The notes: generated from the letters alone by a model not told the origin. Counted from the stretch's first letter, positions 1-7,514 are shown. The stretch is DNA of 7,742 bases from Fibrobacteraceae bacterium (GCA_021443045.1 JABUUT010000014.1:7793-15534); one strand, 5' to 3'. Made by a program: numbers and translations.

Positions 1-365
1 AATACGAAACGATGGTGATCATCGACGCTATGATCTCTGACGACGCTATCAAGGCTGAAGTCGAGACTATCGCCAACAACATCACCAGCAAGGGCGGCGA
101 AATCCTCCGCCGTGACGACTGGGGCAAGCGCAAGCTGGCTTATACAATCAACAAGCGCCAACACGGTTACTACGTAATCTTCTACTACAAGGCCGAAGTG
201 TCCGTAGTTGCAGAAATGGAAGCTGCTCTCAAGCTCAATGAAAACGCTCTCCGTTGGATGACTCTCGTAGACTATCCAATGACAGACATCATTTACGATC
301 AGAATTTGGCTCAATCCACTGAAGAAATCATCCCAGTGGACGCTGAAGAAGGAGATGTGGAATAA
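1..365 (+). CDS. rpsF: 30S ribosomal protein S6 (5' end outside window)
   Basis: S6 is a small-subunit protein that pairs with S18 on the platform of the 30S ribosome and binds 16S rRNA. The frame is already open at the window edge: codons at 3-11 read Y-E-T, followed by M-V-I-I-D. This matches the usual S6 opening (M-R-x-Y-E-T-M-V-I-I), so the Met at 12 is internal and only about 3 residues are missing upstream. Further S6 hallmarks are the segment DDWGKRKLAYTINKRQHGYY and the later ALRWMTLV. The protein ends in an acidic tail (EEIIPVDAEEGDVE), as many S6 proteins do. The stop codon overlaps the rpsR start by one base (TAATG at 363-367). There is no ssb or priB gene between rpsF and rpsR, unlike in many bacteria. 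Any S6:S18 autoregulatory leader would lie upstream of the window. Identification is secure. Confidence 0.96.
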   Translation, partial: YETMVIIDAMISDDAIKAEVETIANNITSKGGEILRRDDWGKRKLAYTINKRQHGYYVIFYYKAEVSVVAEMEAALKLNENALRWMTLVDYPMTDIIYDQNLAQSTEEIIPVDAEEGDVE

Positions 366-616
366 TGGCTTTTGAAGATAAGAAACAAGCTCCACGTGTT
401 CGTCGCAAGAAGACTTGCTGGTTCACAGAAAACAACGTTCAGTTCATTGACTACAAGGACGAAAAGACTCTCCGTCGCTTCGTTTCTGAACGTGGTAAAA
501 TCATTCCTCGCCGTATTTCTGGCACCAGCGCCAAGTATCAGCGTATGCTGAACGAAGCCATCAAGCGTGCCCGTCAAATGGCTATCCTTCCATTTGTATC
601 CGACAGCATTCGCTAA
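365..616 (+). CDS. rpsR: 30S ribosomal protein S18
   Basis: S18 binds S6 and 16S rRNA on the platform of the small subunit. The 83-residue product is of normal length. It has a basic N-terminus (RVRRKKTCWF) with a single Cys, then the signature stretch IDYKDEKTLRRFVSERGKI, followed by RRISGTSAKYQRMLNEAIKRAR and the ending LPFVSD, all matching S18 in order. The start is supported by AAGGAG at 349-354, ten bases upstream of the ATG inside the rpsF tail. The one-base overlap with rpsF suggests translational coupling, which fits a protein needed in equal amount with S6. Nothing looks damaged or unusual. Confidence 0.97.
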   Translation: MAFEDKKQAPRVRRKKTCWFTENNVQFIDYKDEKTLRRFVSERGKIIPRRISGTSAKYQRMLNEAIKRARQMAILPFVSDSIR

Positions 617-632
617 TAGGGGGAACTAGACT

Positions 633-1085
633 ATGGAAATTATTCTCAAAGCTAATGTTCCTTACCTGGGTAAGATGCTTGATGTGGTTAAGGTAAAAGA
701 TGGCTATGCCCGTAACTACCTCTTTCCACGCAAGCTGGCTGTTCGTGCTACCAAGGAAGCTAAACTCCAGATTGAAACCAACCGCGCTGCCATGGAAGCT
801 CAGTTCCAGAAGGAATTGGCTGCTGCTGGCGATGTTGCTGCCAAGTTGGCCGAGGTCTCTGTAAACCTGGAACGTCGCGTTGTTGAAGGCGAACGTCTTT
901 ACGGTTCTGTTACCGCTGCTGATATTGCAGAAGCAGTAACCAAGGCCGGTGTAAAGATTTCTCGCGCTCAAGTAGCTCTCGACGAACCAATCAAGCAGCT
1001 GGGTGTCTATACCGTTACCATCAAGGTATTCGGCGATGTTGAAGCTGCTGTCAAGGTTTGGGTTGTTAAGGAAGCTGAAAAGTAA
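633..1085 (+). CDS. rplI: 50S ribosomal protein L9
   Basis: L9 binds 23S rRNA through its N-terminal domain and projects from the large subunit near the L1 stalk. The 150-residue product has the standard layout: an N-terminal domain at about 1-40 with the motif VKVKDGYARNYLFPRKLA, a long Ala/Glu-rich connecting helix at about 41-75, and a C-terminal domain at about 76-150 including RLYGSVTAADIAEAV. The start is set by a strong AGGGGGA at 618-624, nine bases ahead of the ATG. Two usual Gly positions in the family signature differ: Leu16 stands where GKKGD-type proteins have Gly, and Lys stands in PRKLA where PKGLA is common. The gene is last in the ribosomal unit and is followed by an intrinsic terminator. 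Confidence 0.96.
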   Translation: MEIILKANVPYLGKMLDVVKVKDGYARNYLFPRKLAVRATKEAKLQIETNRAAMEAQFQKELAAAGDVAAKLAEVSVNLERRVVEGERLYGSVTAADIAEAVTKAGVKISRAQVALDEPIKQLGVYTVTIKVFGDVEAAVKVWVVKEAEK

Positions 1086-1121
1086 TTTTCGGCATCTTTT
1101 AAACCGTAAAAAACTTGGAAG

Positions 1122-1152
1122 GAATCGCCTCTGTAGGGGCGGTTCTCTTTTT
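1122..1152 (+). terminator. Intrinsic terminator of the rpsF-rpsR-rplI unit
   Basis: An eight-pair stem (GAATCGCC at 1122-1129 with GGCGGTTC at 1138-1145, one G-T wobble) encloses an eight-base loop and is followed directly by TCTTTTT at 1146-1152. The 5' flank is A-rich (1108-1113). It sits 37 bases after the rplI stop codon and separates the ribosomal genes from the next unit. The same 108-base gap must also contain, or lie downstream of, any promoter for the gene at 1194. No convincing -35/-10 pair was seen there. Confidence 0.88.
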
Positions 1153-1193
1153 ATGTGCTACTTTTGGTTGCTGGTTTTTTCTAAATTAAGAAT

Positions 1194-2570
1194 ATGCGTC
1201 ATTTTGCAAGATTTAGTATGATTATGTGTCTGGTTGGTGTTCAGGCTTTGCTTGCACAGCCTAGGGACTTGTTTGCCGAATTTGAAGCGGAGGCTGCACA
1301 GCCGCAGTCCTCTTCTGCGGTGACTTCCAGTTCTGAGGCGGCTTTGTCTAGCTCCGCAGTGGTTTCCAGCAGTTCTATGGTGGTGTCCTCCAGTTCCGTG
1401 GCGGCCCCTTCAAGTTCAGAAACGCCTATCGGTGGGGCTTCTGATACTACAGCCGGTGCTGCAGTTGATTCTGTTGCTAGGGATTCTGTGGCGGCTGATT
1501 CCACGGTAAAGCCAGATTCTTCTGTGGTGGTTGATTCTGTACAGGCTGATTCTGTAACAGTGGATTCGGCTGGAATACAAAGCAGTTCTTCCGTAGCTGT
1601 TTCCAGTTCTTCAGTGGATTTGGCTCAGTCCGTGATTCCGTCATCCAGTTCCATGAGCCGTCGGGATTTGCTGGGCCCCGTAAAGGTGTCTAGGGTTCAT
1701 GGCATTGATGACATTAAGGGCCAGTACAAGAGCCCCCGCAAGGCTTTGTTTATGTCGCTGGTTGTTCCAGGTAGTGGTCAAATTTATGTAGGGGGCTCTA
1801 CTTTTACCTATGCCCGTGGTGCGGTTTATTTGGCGTTGGAAGCGGCTCTTTGGGGTAGCTGGTACTATTTCTCCATTCACAAGTATGACCAGCAGGTAGA
1901 CAAGTACAAAAAGTTGGCTAAGGAGCATTACTCCATTGGTCGCTACGAACAGAAAATGCGTGGCCTCTATATGCAGGCTGCCGACGTTACCGAGGAATCC
2001 AACTTTGAACTTCGCTACATGAATAGCCGCGAATCTTTTTGCGAGGCTTTGTATGGTAACGCAAAGGCGTATGGCTGCTACACGGCTAAAGGCTCCCTGT
2101 TTATTGACGATAAGGCCCACCAGAACCACTTTAATGTAAATGGCATACCAGAGAACCTGGAAAAAGAAATAGGAAACAAGTCCTTTTACGATGCCTCTAC
2201 GGTTTACCAGCTTATAGCGGATAGGTCTTACGTGTTAGGTTGGGACGATGCCGAGGAACCTGCCTACAGTATTTTGGATTTGTCGGATAACAATGCTGAA
2301 ACGGTTCCTTTGGCTGAATCGGATATGCAGAAAAAATATCGCTCTCTTCGCAGCAAGGCCAACGACTATTCCGACATGCAGGCCTGGTTCTTTGGGGGCT
2401 TGATTCTCAACCACATTGTGTCTGCCGTGGATGCTGCTTTTACAGCCCATAGCCACAACAAGCTTCTCTATGAAGAAGACCTTAGTTGGTACCACCGCAT
2501 GAAGCTGGACAGCTATGTGTCTGTGTTTGACGGTCTTGATGTTGGAGTTCGTGCCTCCTGGGGTTTCTAA
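1194..2570 (+). CDS. Exported Ser-rich protein with DUF5683-like core
   Basis: The function is unknown. The 458-residue product begins with a likely signal peptide (residues 1-21, hydrophobic IMCLVGVQALLA, probable cut after ALLA). Residues 39-154 form a Ser-rich linker: SSSS blocks at both ends and DSV-type repeats at about 91-126 in between. From about 178 a membrane-associated core follows: SPRKALFMSLVVPGSGQIY (180-198), a hydrophobic segment to about 228 including EAALW, a charged Tyr/Lys-rich middle, and a second hydrophobic segment GGLILNHIVSAVDAA (401-415). The opening motif resembles the DUF5683 family, recognised by eye only. The protein ends in a strand-like stretch closing in Phe458. 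No good ribosome-binding site precedes the ATG; Met9 or Met11 (1218, 1224) are alternative starts, but 1194 gives the signal peptide its basic n-region. The next gene overlaps by one base and encodes a paralogue. Confidence 0.8.
   Translation: MRHFARFSMIMCLVGVQALLAQPRDLFAEFEAEAAQPQSSSAVTSSSEAALSSSAVVSSSSMVVSSSSVAAPSSSETPIGGASDTTAGAAVDSVARDSVAADSTVKPDSSVVVDSVQADSVTVDSAGIQSSSSVAVSSSSVDLAQSVIPSSSSMSRRDLLGPVKVSRVHGIDDIKGQYKSPRKALFMSLVVPGSGQIYVGGSTFTYARGAVYLALEAALWGSWYYFSIHKYDQQVDKYKKLAKEHYSIGRYEQKMRGLYMQAADVTEESNFELRYMNSRESFCEALYGNAKAYGCYTAKGSLFIDDKAHQNHFNVNGIPENLEKEIGNKSFYDASTVYQLIADRSYVLGWDDAEEPAYSILDLSDNNAETVPLAESDMQKKYRSLRSKANDYSDMQAWFFGGLILNHIVSAVDAAFTAHSHNKLLYEEDLSWYHRMKLDSYVSVFDGLDVGVRASWGF
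1308..1655 (+). repeat. Ser-rich low-complexity linker coding region
   Basis: This stretch encodes residues 39-154 of the preceding protein: repeated SSS or SSSS blocks spaced by V/A pairs, then several DSV/DST units, then more SSSS blocks. At DNA level the Ser codons are mixed (TCC, AGT, TCT, AGC, TCA), with recurring but inexact TCCAGTTC-like units. Such linkers usually act as flexible spacers between a secreted N-terminus and a folded domain; that role is inferred here. The repetition also leaves the opposite strand open by chance (1241-1504), which should not be read as a gene. Confidence 0.85.
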
Positions 2571-3289
2571 TGGGTAAACTTTTAGCCATAACCCTTCTTA
2601 TGGTAACAGCCTGTTTTTCACAGGTGGTAATTTCGGTTGACGAAAATGTGAGCAGGAATAATGACAAAAGCTTAATGCTTGCCTTAGGGGCTTCAGCTTT
2701 GCTGCCGGGCCTTGGGGAATATTACCTGGAAGAACAAAATATGGTGCGGCCTTTTGTGTGGATTGATGCGGCTTTGTGGGTAACTGTGGTGGGTTCTTAC
2801 TTTGTTGGGGAACACTACATTTCTTCGGCTCACAACTATGCGGTTCGCCACGCCGGTTTAGGCACTAGCGACAAGGATATTGACTTTTTGAACACCGTGG
2901 GCGATTATAGAAGTCGTCGTGGGGTGGAAGGCCAGAACTCTTCTCCGGATATGGATGAGGACTACAACCAGGCCATGCTCCGTTCTGGCAAAAAAGTGGA
3001 TGAAGATTATCCAGACAACGAAGAATACCAGTGGGATTGGGGTTCTAGCGATAATCCGGAATCGACTAGGCACATGGATGAGTTTAAAAATCGCCTTCGC
3101 CATTTCCGTGTTTCTCGCATTGTTTTTCAAGCCTCCATAGGAGCTTTGGTTTTGAATCGTATTGTTTCTATGCTAGATGCCATGCGCATTTATCGATCCA
3201 CATCGTCTAAGTCTCTTTCTGAAAATGTTCTGTTTGTGCCAGAGCTTCAGGAAAACGGTGGTGGGTTGAATTTTTTGTGCAACTTTTAG
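2570..3289 (+). CDS. Exported protein with DUF5683-like core, paralogue of the upstream gene
   Basis: The function is unknown. The 239-residue product has a signal sequence (MGKLLAITLLMVTACFSQ). VTAC is a possible lipobox giving a lipid-modified Cys15, but ordinary cleavage after FS is equally plausible. The core follows at once without a Ser linker: ALLPGLGEYY (43-52), a hydrophobic segment containing DAALW (66-70), and a charged, acidic middle (about 95-175). The second hydrophobic segment is GALVLNRIVSMLDAM (191-205), and the end is Phe239. Order and motifs match the upstream protein: PGxGxxY, AALW, and GxLxLNxIVSxxDA. This indicates a tandem duplication followed by strong divergence. The ATG overlaps the upstream stop (TAATG), with a weak GGGG at 2559-2562 as the only Shine-Dalgarno candidate, so translational coupling is likely. 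The two products may work as a pair in the envelope. Confidence 0.78.
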   Translation: MGKLLAITLLMVTACFSQVVISVDENVSRNNDKSLMLALGASALLPGLGEYYLEEQNMVRPFVWIDAALWVTVVGSYFVGEHYISSAHNYAVRHAGLGTSDKDIDFLNTVGDYRSRRGVEGQNSSPDMDEDYNQAMLRSGKKVDEDYPDNEEYQWDWGSSDNPESTRHMDEFKNRLRHFRVSRIVFQASIGALVLNRIVSMLDAMRIYRSTSSKSLSENVLFVPELQENGGGLNFLCNF

Positions 3290-3333
3290 CGGCGCTTATT
3301 CATCTAAAGGGTGGATTTTTTCAAGGTTGAAGA

Positions 3334-4428
3334 ATGAATTTTCTTGTGTTTTTTTTGTTTGCTGCATTTGCGTTGGTGGGTTGTTCTTCCGAAGGGGGAG
3401 CCCCGGCTCCTGGTAAGGCTGCTGGGGGTAAAGGACCGGGAGGTAAGGGGCCTGTGCGCTCCATTGCCGTAGAGGGGTACATTGCCGAGTCTCATGAAGG
3501 AGCCCAGTTTTACAGCGCCATGGCTTCCTTGGAACCAATGGATTATGTTGAACTTTCTGCTGCCACTTCGGGGCGTTTGGTTAATTTATATGCAAAAGAT
3601 GGAAAGTCGGTAAAAAAAGGGGAACTGCTTGCTAAAATTGACGATGCGGATTTGAGGGCCCAATTAAAACAGGCCGAGGCTACAAAGTCTTTGGCCCAGC
3701 AAAAAGAATCTCGAATTCGAGCACTCTTTGAAAAAGACGGGGCCACTAAGGAAGATTTGGAAGCGGCTGAAGCTTCTTTACAATCGGCAAGTGCCTCTGT
3801 GGAACTTCTTTTAGCACAAATTGCCAAAACCGAAGTTCGGGCTCCTTTTGCAGGGCAACTGGGTTTTGTGAATGTTTCTGTGGGGGCTTGGCTTGGGGCC
3901 GGCACTCCCATAGCCACCTTGAGTAGTGTAAAAAAGCTAAAGGCCAAATTCGCTATACCCCAGCGTTATGCCACTATACTCAAGGTGGGCAGCTCAGTTA
4001 CCATGAATGATGCCGAACGGGGCATTTCTGCAACGGGTAAGGTCAAGGCTCTCGATGCGACTATATCCCAGTCTAGCCGCACACGACAAATTATGGCAGA
4101 ACTGGACAATTCCAAGGGCGAATTTGTAGCTGGGGGTTATGTAAAAGTTTCCATGTCTCTCAGCACAGGCTCCACCAAATCCATAACGGTTCCTGCCGAA
4201 GCCTTAACTTTGGATAAAGATGGTGCCTACCTTTTTGTGTTTAATGGCGACAAGGCAAAAATAAAGCGTGTGGTTACTGGTCTTCGCACTCCCATTTCGG
4301 TAGATGTGGTTAGTGGCCTTGACGAAGGAGACACCGTTATTGTGTCGGGCCTTATTAGCATGCGCCCAGGTATTTCTGTTAAGTTAAAGGAAATTCGCCG
4401 TGGCATAAACTATGAGGTAACTGAATGA
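3334..4428 (+). CDS. RND efflux periplasmic adaptor lipoprotein (HlyD/AcrA family)
   Basis: This membrane fusion protein links an inner-membrane RND pump to an outer-membrane channel. The 364-residue product has a lipoprotein signal (lipobox LVGC, Cys17) and then a Gly/Lys/Pro-rich tether (about 20-41). Domains in order: first lipoyl half (about 71-103, SGRLVNLYAKDGKSVKKGELL), alpha-hairpin (104-163), second lipoyl half (164-197, VRAPFAGQLG), beta-barrel (about 203-277), and membrane-proximal domain (about 283-350, VPAEALTLDKDGAYLFV). At the hairpin tip, R127, L131 and T138 have the spacing of the R-x3-L-x6-S motif through which AcrA-type proteins contact TolC, with Thr for Ser. AAGG at 3323-3326, seven bases from the ATG, supports the start. 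The gene overlaps the permease by four bases (ATGA), so the two are almost certainly a pump pair. The substrate cannot be read from the sequence. Confidence 0.93.
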   Translation: MNFLVFFLFAAFALVGCSSEGGAPAPGKAAGGKGPGGKGPVRSIAVEGYIAESHEGAQFYSAMASLEPMDYVELSAATSGRLVNLYAKDGKSVKKGELLAKIDDADLRAQLKQAEATKSLAQQKESRIRALFEKDGATKEDLEAAEASLQSASASVELLLAQIAKTEVRAPFAGQLGFVNVSVGAWLGAGTPIATLSSVKKLKAKFAIPQRYATILKVGSSVTMNDAERGISATGKVKALDATISQSSRTRQIMAELDNSKGEFVAGGYVKVSMSLSTGSTKSITVPAEALTLDKDGAYLFVFNGDKAKIKRVVTGLRTPISVDVVSGLDEGDTVIVSGLISMRPGISVKLKEIRRGINYEVTE

Positions 4429-7400
4429 GCGTGGCGCAGCTCTCGGTTCGCCGCCCCGTGTTGATGACGGTGATGTCTCTGGTGATTTTACTTTTGGGGT
4501 TCTTTGGAGCTTCCAGTTTGGGAGTTCGTGAATACCCCAGCGTAGATTCCCCTGTAATTGACGTGCGCACCAGTTACAGTGGCGCCAACGCTGCCGTAGT
4601 TGAAGCTGAAGTTACCGAAATTTTGGAAGCATCCATTAACAGTGCCGCAGGCATCAAGTCTCTTACGTCTACCAGTCGGGATGGTTTTTCCACCATTCGT
4701 GTTGAATTTGATGTGGGCATGGACCTGGAGGCGGCAGCCAACGAAATTCGAGACCGCGTGAGCCGAGTGCGACGCAAGTTGCCCGACGATGTGGACGAAC
4801 CAACGGTATACAAGAATGATTCTGAAAACGAACCTGTGGTTATTGCCAGCCTTATTTCCGATACCCACGATGCCATGGAAGTTTCCGAAATTGCCCGAAA
4901 CCAGGTTAAAGAAAGATTGCAAACCATCAATGGTGTTTCAGAAGTGTCTCTGTGGGGCGAAAAACAACCGGTGCTTCGTCTTTGGCTAGACCCTGTAAAA
5001 ATGCAGGCCCTGGGTATTACTGGATCCGAAATTTCGGCGGCCATGAAAAAGGGAAACCTGGAACTTCCTTCGGGCTCCATTGAAGGCATTGAAACCACTT
5101 TGTCTATAAGAACTTTGGGTCGCCTGCTGGAGCCAGAAAAATTTGGAAACATTGCAGTAAAAACCGCTAAAGATGGCACCGTAATTCGCTTGCAAGATGT
5201 GGCCAACATCCACTATGAACCTAAGGACCCTCGCACCGGCTTTAAACGCAATGGAAAAAACACCATTTCTGTGGCGCTCATTTCGCAGCCTGGGGCCAAC
5301 TATGTGGAAATTGCCGACGAATTTTATAAACGTATCGAAGACATTCGCCGTGACTTGCCTGAAGGGGTTGAATTAAAAATCGGCATGGATTCTTCCATTA
5401 GCATTCGCCATTCCATTCGGGAGGTGGTGGAAACTATCTTTATTGCATTTTTGCTGGTGATTGCCATTATCTTTTTATTCTTGCGGGAGGGCCGCACCAC
5501 TTTAATACCCATGGTGGTTGTTCCTGTTTCGGTTGTGGGTAGCTTTTTTGTGCTATACCTTTGCGGGTTTTCCATTAATGTGCTTACGTTGCTGGCCATG
5601 GTGCTGGCCATTGGCCTTGTGGTTGACGATGCCATTGTGATTGTTGAAAATATTTATCATAAAATTGAGTCTGGACTTTCTCCAAAGCAAGCGGCTATTG
5701 CTGGTACCAACGAAATTTTCTTTGCTGTAATTGCCACCTCGGTGGTGCTTATGGCTGTGTTTGTGCCGGTGCTGGCTTTGGGTGGTACTACGGGGCTTTT
5801 GTTCCGGGAATTTGTGGCGGTAATGATAGGAACGGTGTTTCTTTCCACCCTCTGTGCATTAACCCTTTCTCCCATGCTTTGTTCCCGCTTTTTAAAACAT
5901 CAAAAGAAGGGATGGTTCTACACTCTTACGGAGCCGTTTTTTGAATTTATAAATGGTTTGTATTCTAGGTTGCTTTCTGCCTTTTTAAGAGCACGCTTTT
6001 TGCTGTTCCCTATTTTGTTGGCTTTAGGTGTTATTGCCTATTTGTCCTTTGATAACATGAGTAGCGAAATGGCGCCTACGGAAGATTCCGGCATGATTAT
6101 GGTGAATACTTCTATGCCAGAAGGGGTGAGCCTTACAAGAACAAAGCGCATGGCCGATGCCTTTGTGGAAGAATTGACGGCCTTGATGGATACCAACGAG
6201 TATCAGGAAATTCAGGCGGGGGCCCGTTCGGCAGGTGGTTCCATGATTCGTGTGACTTTGAATAAAGATGCAACCCAGCGTAGACCTCAAAGTGAAATTG
6301 CTCGACAAATGCAACTTTTAGGAAATGAGTACCCTGATTTGCGCATTATGGTGATGGAACCCCAGCGCATTAGTTCACAACGTGGTGGATTGCCGGTACA
6401 GTTTGTGTTGCAGGCACCAAGCATTGAAGTGCTTAGGTCTTTGGTGCCCAAGTTTGAAGAGGAGGCTCAAAAAAGCCATATATTTAGTGTGGTCAACTCC
6501 AACCTGCGTTTTACCAAACCTGAACTGCACATAGAAATTCTTAGGGACAAGGCCAACGAAGAAGGGGTTTCTGTAAGCGACATTAGCCAATCGGTGCAGC
6601 TTTCTATTAGCGACCAGACTTATGGTGAATTTTATGAAAATGGTCGCCAGTACGATATTATTGGTGCGGTGGGTTATGAATTTAGAAGCATGCCCGAAAA
6701 CATATCCCTATTGTCGGTAAAAAATAAGAATGGGGAGTTGATTCCCCTGGACAATTTTGTGACATACTCGGAACAGTCTGCCTCACCATCTCTTCCTCGC
6801 TATGACCGCTTTAGTGCAGCCACTATTTCGGCGGGTCTAGTGCCTGGGGCCACCATTGGCGATGGTATTGAAGAAATGCGGCGGATTGCACGGAATGTGT
6901 TGAAAGACTACCCCAGTGTGGGAACGGCTCTAACGGGATCTTCCAAGGAATTTGTAGAAAGTTCTTCTGGGTTGTTTATTGTGTTTTTGCTGGCTTTGGC
7001 TTTGGTGTTTTTGGTGTTGGCTGGGCAATTCGAAAGTTTCCGTTCGCCTTTTGTTACGCTGTTTACGGTTCCTTTGGCTTTGGCTGGGGCGTTGGCTTTT
7101 TTGTTGCTGACTGGGCAAACCTTGAACATATTCAGTGAAATTGCTCTTATTCTTTTGATAGCTCTTGTGACAAAAAATGGTATTTTGATTGTGGAGTTTG
7201 CCAACCAGATTGCGGCCAGCACAGGATGCAGCAAACTGGAAGCGGCTCGGCAAGCGGCGGAACGCCGCTTCCGCCCCATTCTCATGACTAGCCTTTCTAC
7301 GGTGCTTGGGGCGGTGCCTCTCATTATGACAGGCACGCCGAGCCGCGTGGCTATGGGTATTGCTATTGTGGGTGGGCTTACCTTTGCCACCTTTATGACT

Positions 7401-7481
7401 TTGTTCGTGGTGCCGGCTGCCTATAGTTACTTTGCGGGAAAGGTGGAAGTCACTAGTATGGATGCTTCCAAAATGACATAA
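4425..7481 (+). CDS. RND efflux pump inner-membrane permease (AcrB type)
   Basis: This is a proton-driven exporter of the HAE1/AcrB kind, expected to work as a trimer with the adjacent adaptor and a TolC-like channel. The 1018-residue length is full for the family. Transmembrane segment 1 is at about 11-31, followed by the first periplasmic loop (YPSVDSPVIDVRTSYSGANA). Segments 2-6 span about 336-487, the second periplasmic loop about 545-840, and segments 8-12 about 847-1003. The proton-relay residues are intact: D401 and D402 in GLVVDDAIVIVENI, K917 in TKNGILIVEF, and R948 and T955 in RRFRPILMTSL, equivalent to AcrB D407, D408, K940, R971 and T978. GAGG at 4414-4417 lies seven bases before the ATG, inside the adaptor gene. 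No frameshift or decay is seen. Drug, bile-salt or lipid export are all possible; no local regulator indicates which. Confidence 0.95.
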   Translation: MSVAQLSVRRPVLMTVMSLVILLLGFFGASSLGVREYPSVDSPVIDVRTSYSGANAAVVEAEVTEILEASINSAAGIKSLTSTSRDGFSTIRVEFDVGMDLEAAANEIRDRVSRVRRKLPDDVDEPTVYKNDSENEPVVIASLISDTHDAMEVSEIARNQVKERLQTINGVSEVSLWGEKQPVLRLWLDPVKMQALGITGSEISAAMKKGNLELPSGSIEGIETTLSIRTLGRLLEPEKFGNIAVKTAKDGTVIRLQDVANIHYEPKDPRTGFKRNGKNTISVALISQPGANYVEIADEFYKRIEDIRRDLPEGVELKIGMDSSISIRHSIREVVETIFIAFLLVIAIIFLFLREGRTTLIPMVVVPVSVVGSFFVLYLCGFSINVLTLLAMVLAIGLVVDDAIVIVENIYHKIESGLSPKQAAIAGTNEIFFAVIATSVVLMAVFVPVLALGGTTGLLFREFVAVMIGTVFLSTLCALTLSPMLCSRFLKHQKKGWFYTLTEPFFEFINGLYSRLLSAFLRARFLLFPILLALGVIAYLSFDNMSSEMAPTEDSGMIMVNTSMPEGVSLTRTKRMADAFVEELTALMDTNEYQEIQAGARSAGGSMIRVTLNKDATQRRPQSEIARQMQLLGNEYPDLRIMVMEPQRISSQRGGLPVQFVLQAPSIEVLRSLVPKFEEEAQKSHIFSVVNSNLRFTKPELHIEILRDKANEEGVSVSDISQSVQLSISDQTYGEFYENGRQYDIIGAVGYEFRSMPENISLLSVKNKNGELIPLDNFVTYSEQSASPSLPRYDRFSAATISAGLVPGATIGDGIEEMRRIARNVLKDYPSVGTALTGSSKEFVESSSGLFIVFLLALALVFLVLAGQFESFRSPFVTLFTVPLALAGALAFLLLTGQTLNIFSEIALILLIALVTKNGILIVEFANQIAASTGCSKLEAARQAAERRFRPILMTSLSTVLGAVPLIMTGTPSRVAMGIAIVGGLTFATFMTLFVVPAAYSYFAGKVEVTSMDASKMT

Positions 7482-7492
7482 AAAGCCCGCTC

Positions 7493-7514
7493 GGGACTGT
7501 CTTCTGCAGTCACC
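7493..7514. repeat. Inverted repeat 1, five pairs plus bulge
   Basis: GACTG (7495-7499) pairs with CAGTC (7507-7511) around a seven-base loop. GG at 7493-7494 can add two pairs with CC at 7513-7514 if A7512 bulges. It begins 12 bases after the permease stop codon but has no following T-tract, so it is not a standard intrinsic terminator. Confidence 0.5.

Noticed and set aside
1153..1200. Possible promoter before the gene at 1194 (TTGGTT at 1164-1169 with AAGAAT at 1188-1193, or TAAATT at 1182-1187)
   Set aside because: The matches are poor, and the best-spaced pair would start transcription after the chosen ATG. No pairing was good enough to annotate.
1241..1504. Open frame on the minus strand across the Ser-rich linker
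   Set aside because: It is the antisense reflection of the repeated Ser/Val codons, gives a low-complexity Glu/Thr/Ala product, and lies inside a well-supported gene.
4574..5209. Long open frame (211 residues) on the minus strand inside the permease gene
   Set aside because: It is fully contained in a conserved RND permease gene, the product is Ser/Arg-rich with no recognisable domain, and such antisense frames are common in this gene family.
6908..7390. Minus-strand open frames of 160 and 107 residues near the 3' end of the permease
   Set aside because: They lie antisense to the conserved transmembrane segments 8-12 and encode Lys/Arg/Ser-rich products typical of reversed hydrophobic codons.
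7481..7495. AAAAGCCCGCTCGGG read as a terminator on either strand
   Set aside because: The only local pairing is CCC with GGG across four bases or CCCG with CGGG across two, which is too weak. The T-run lies on the minus strand, and no minus-strand gene is visible to need it.
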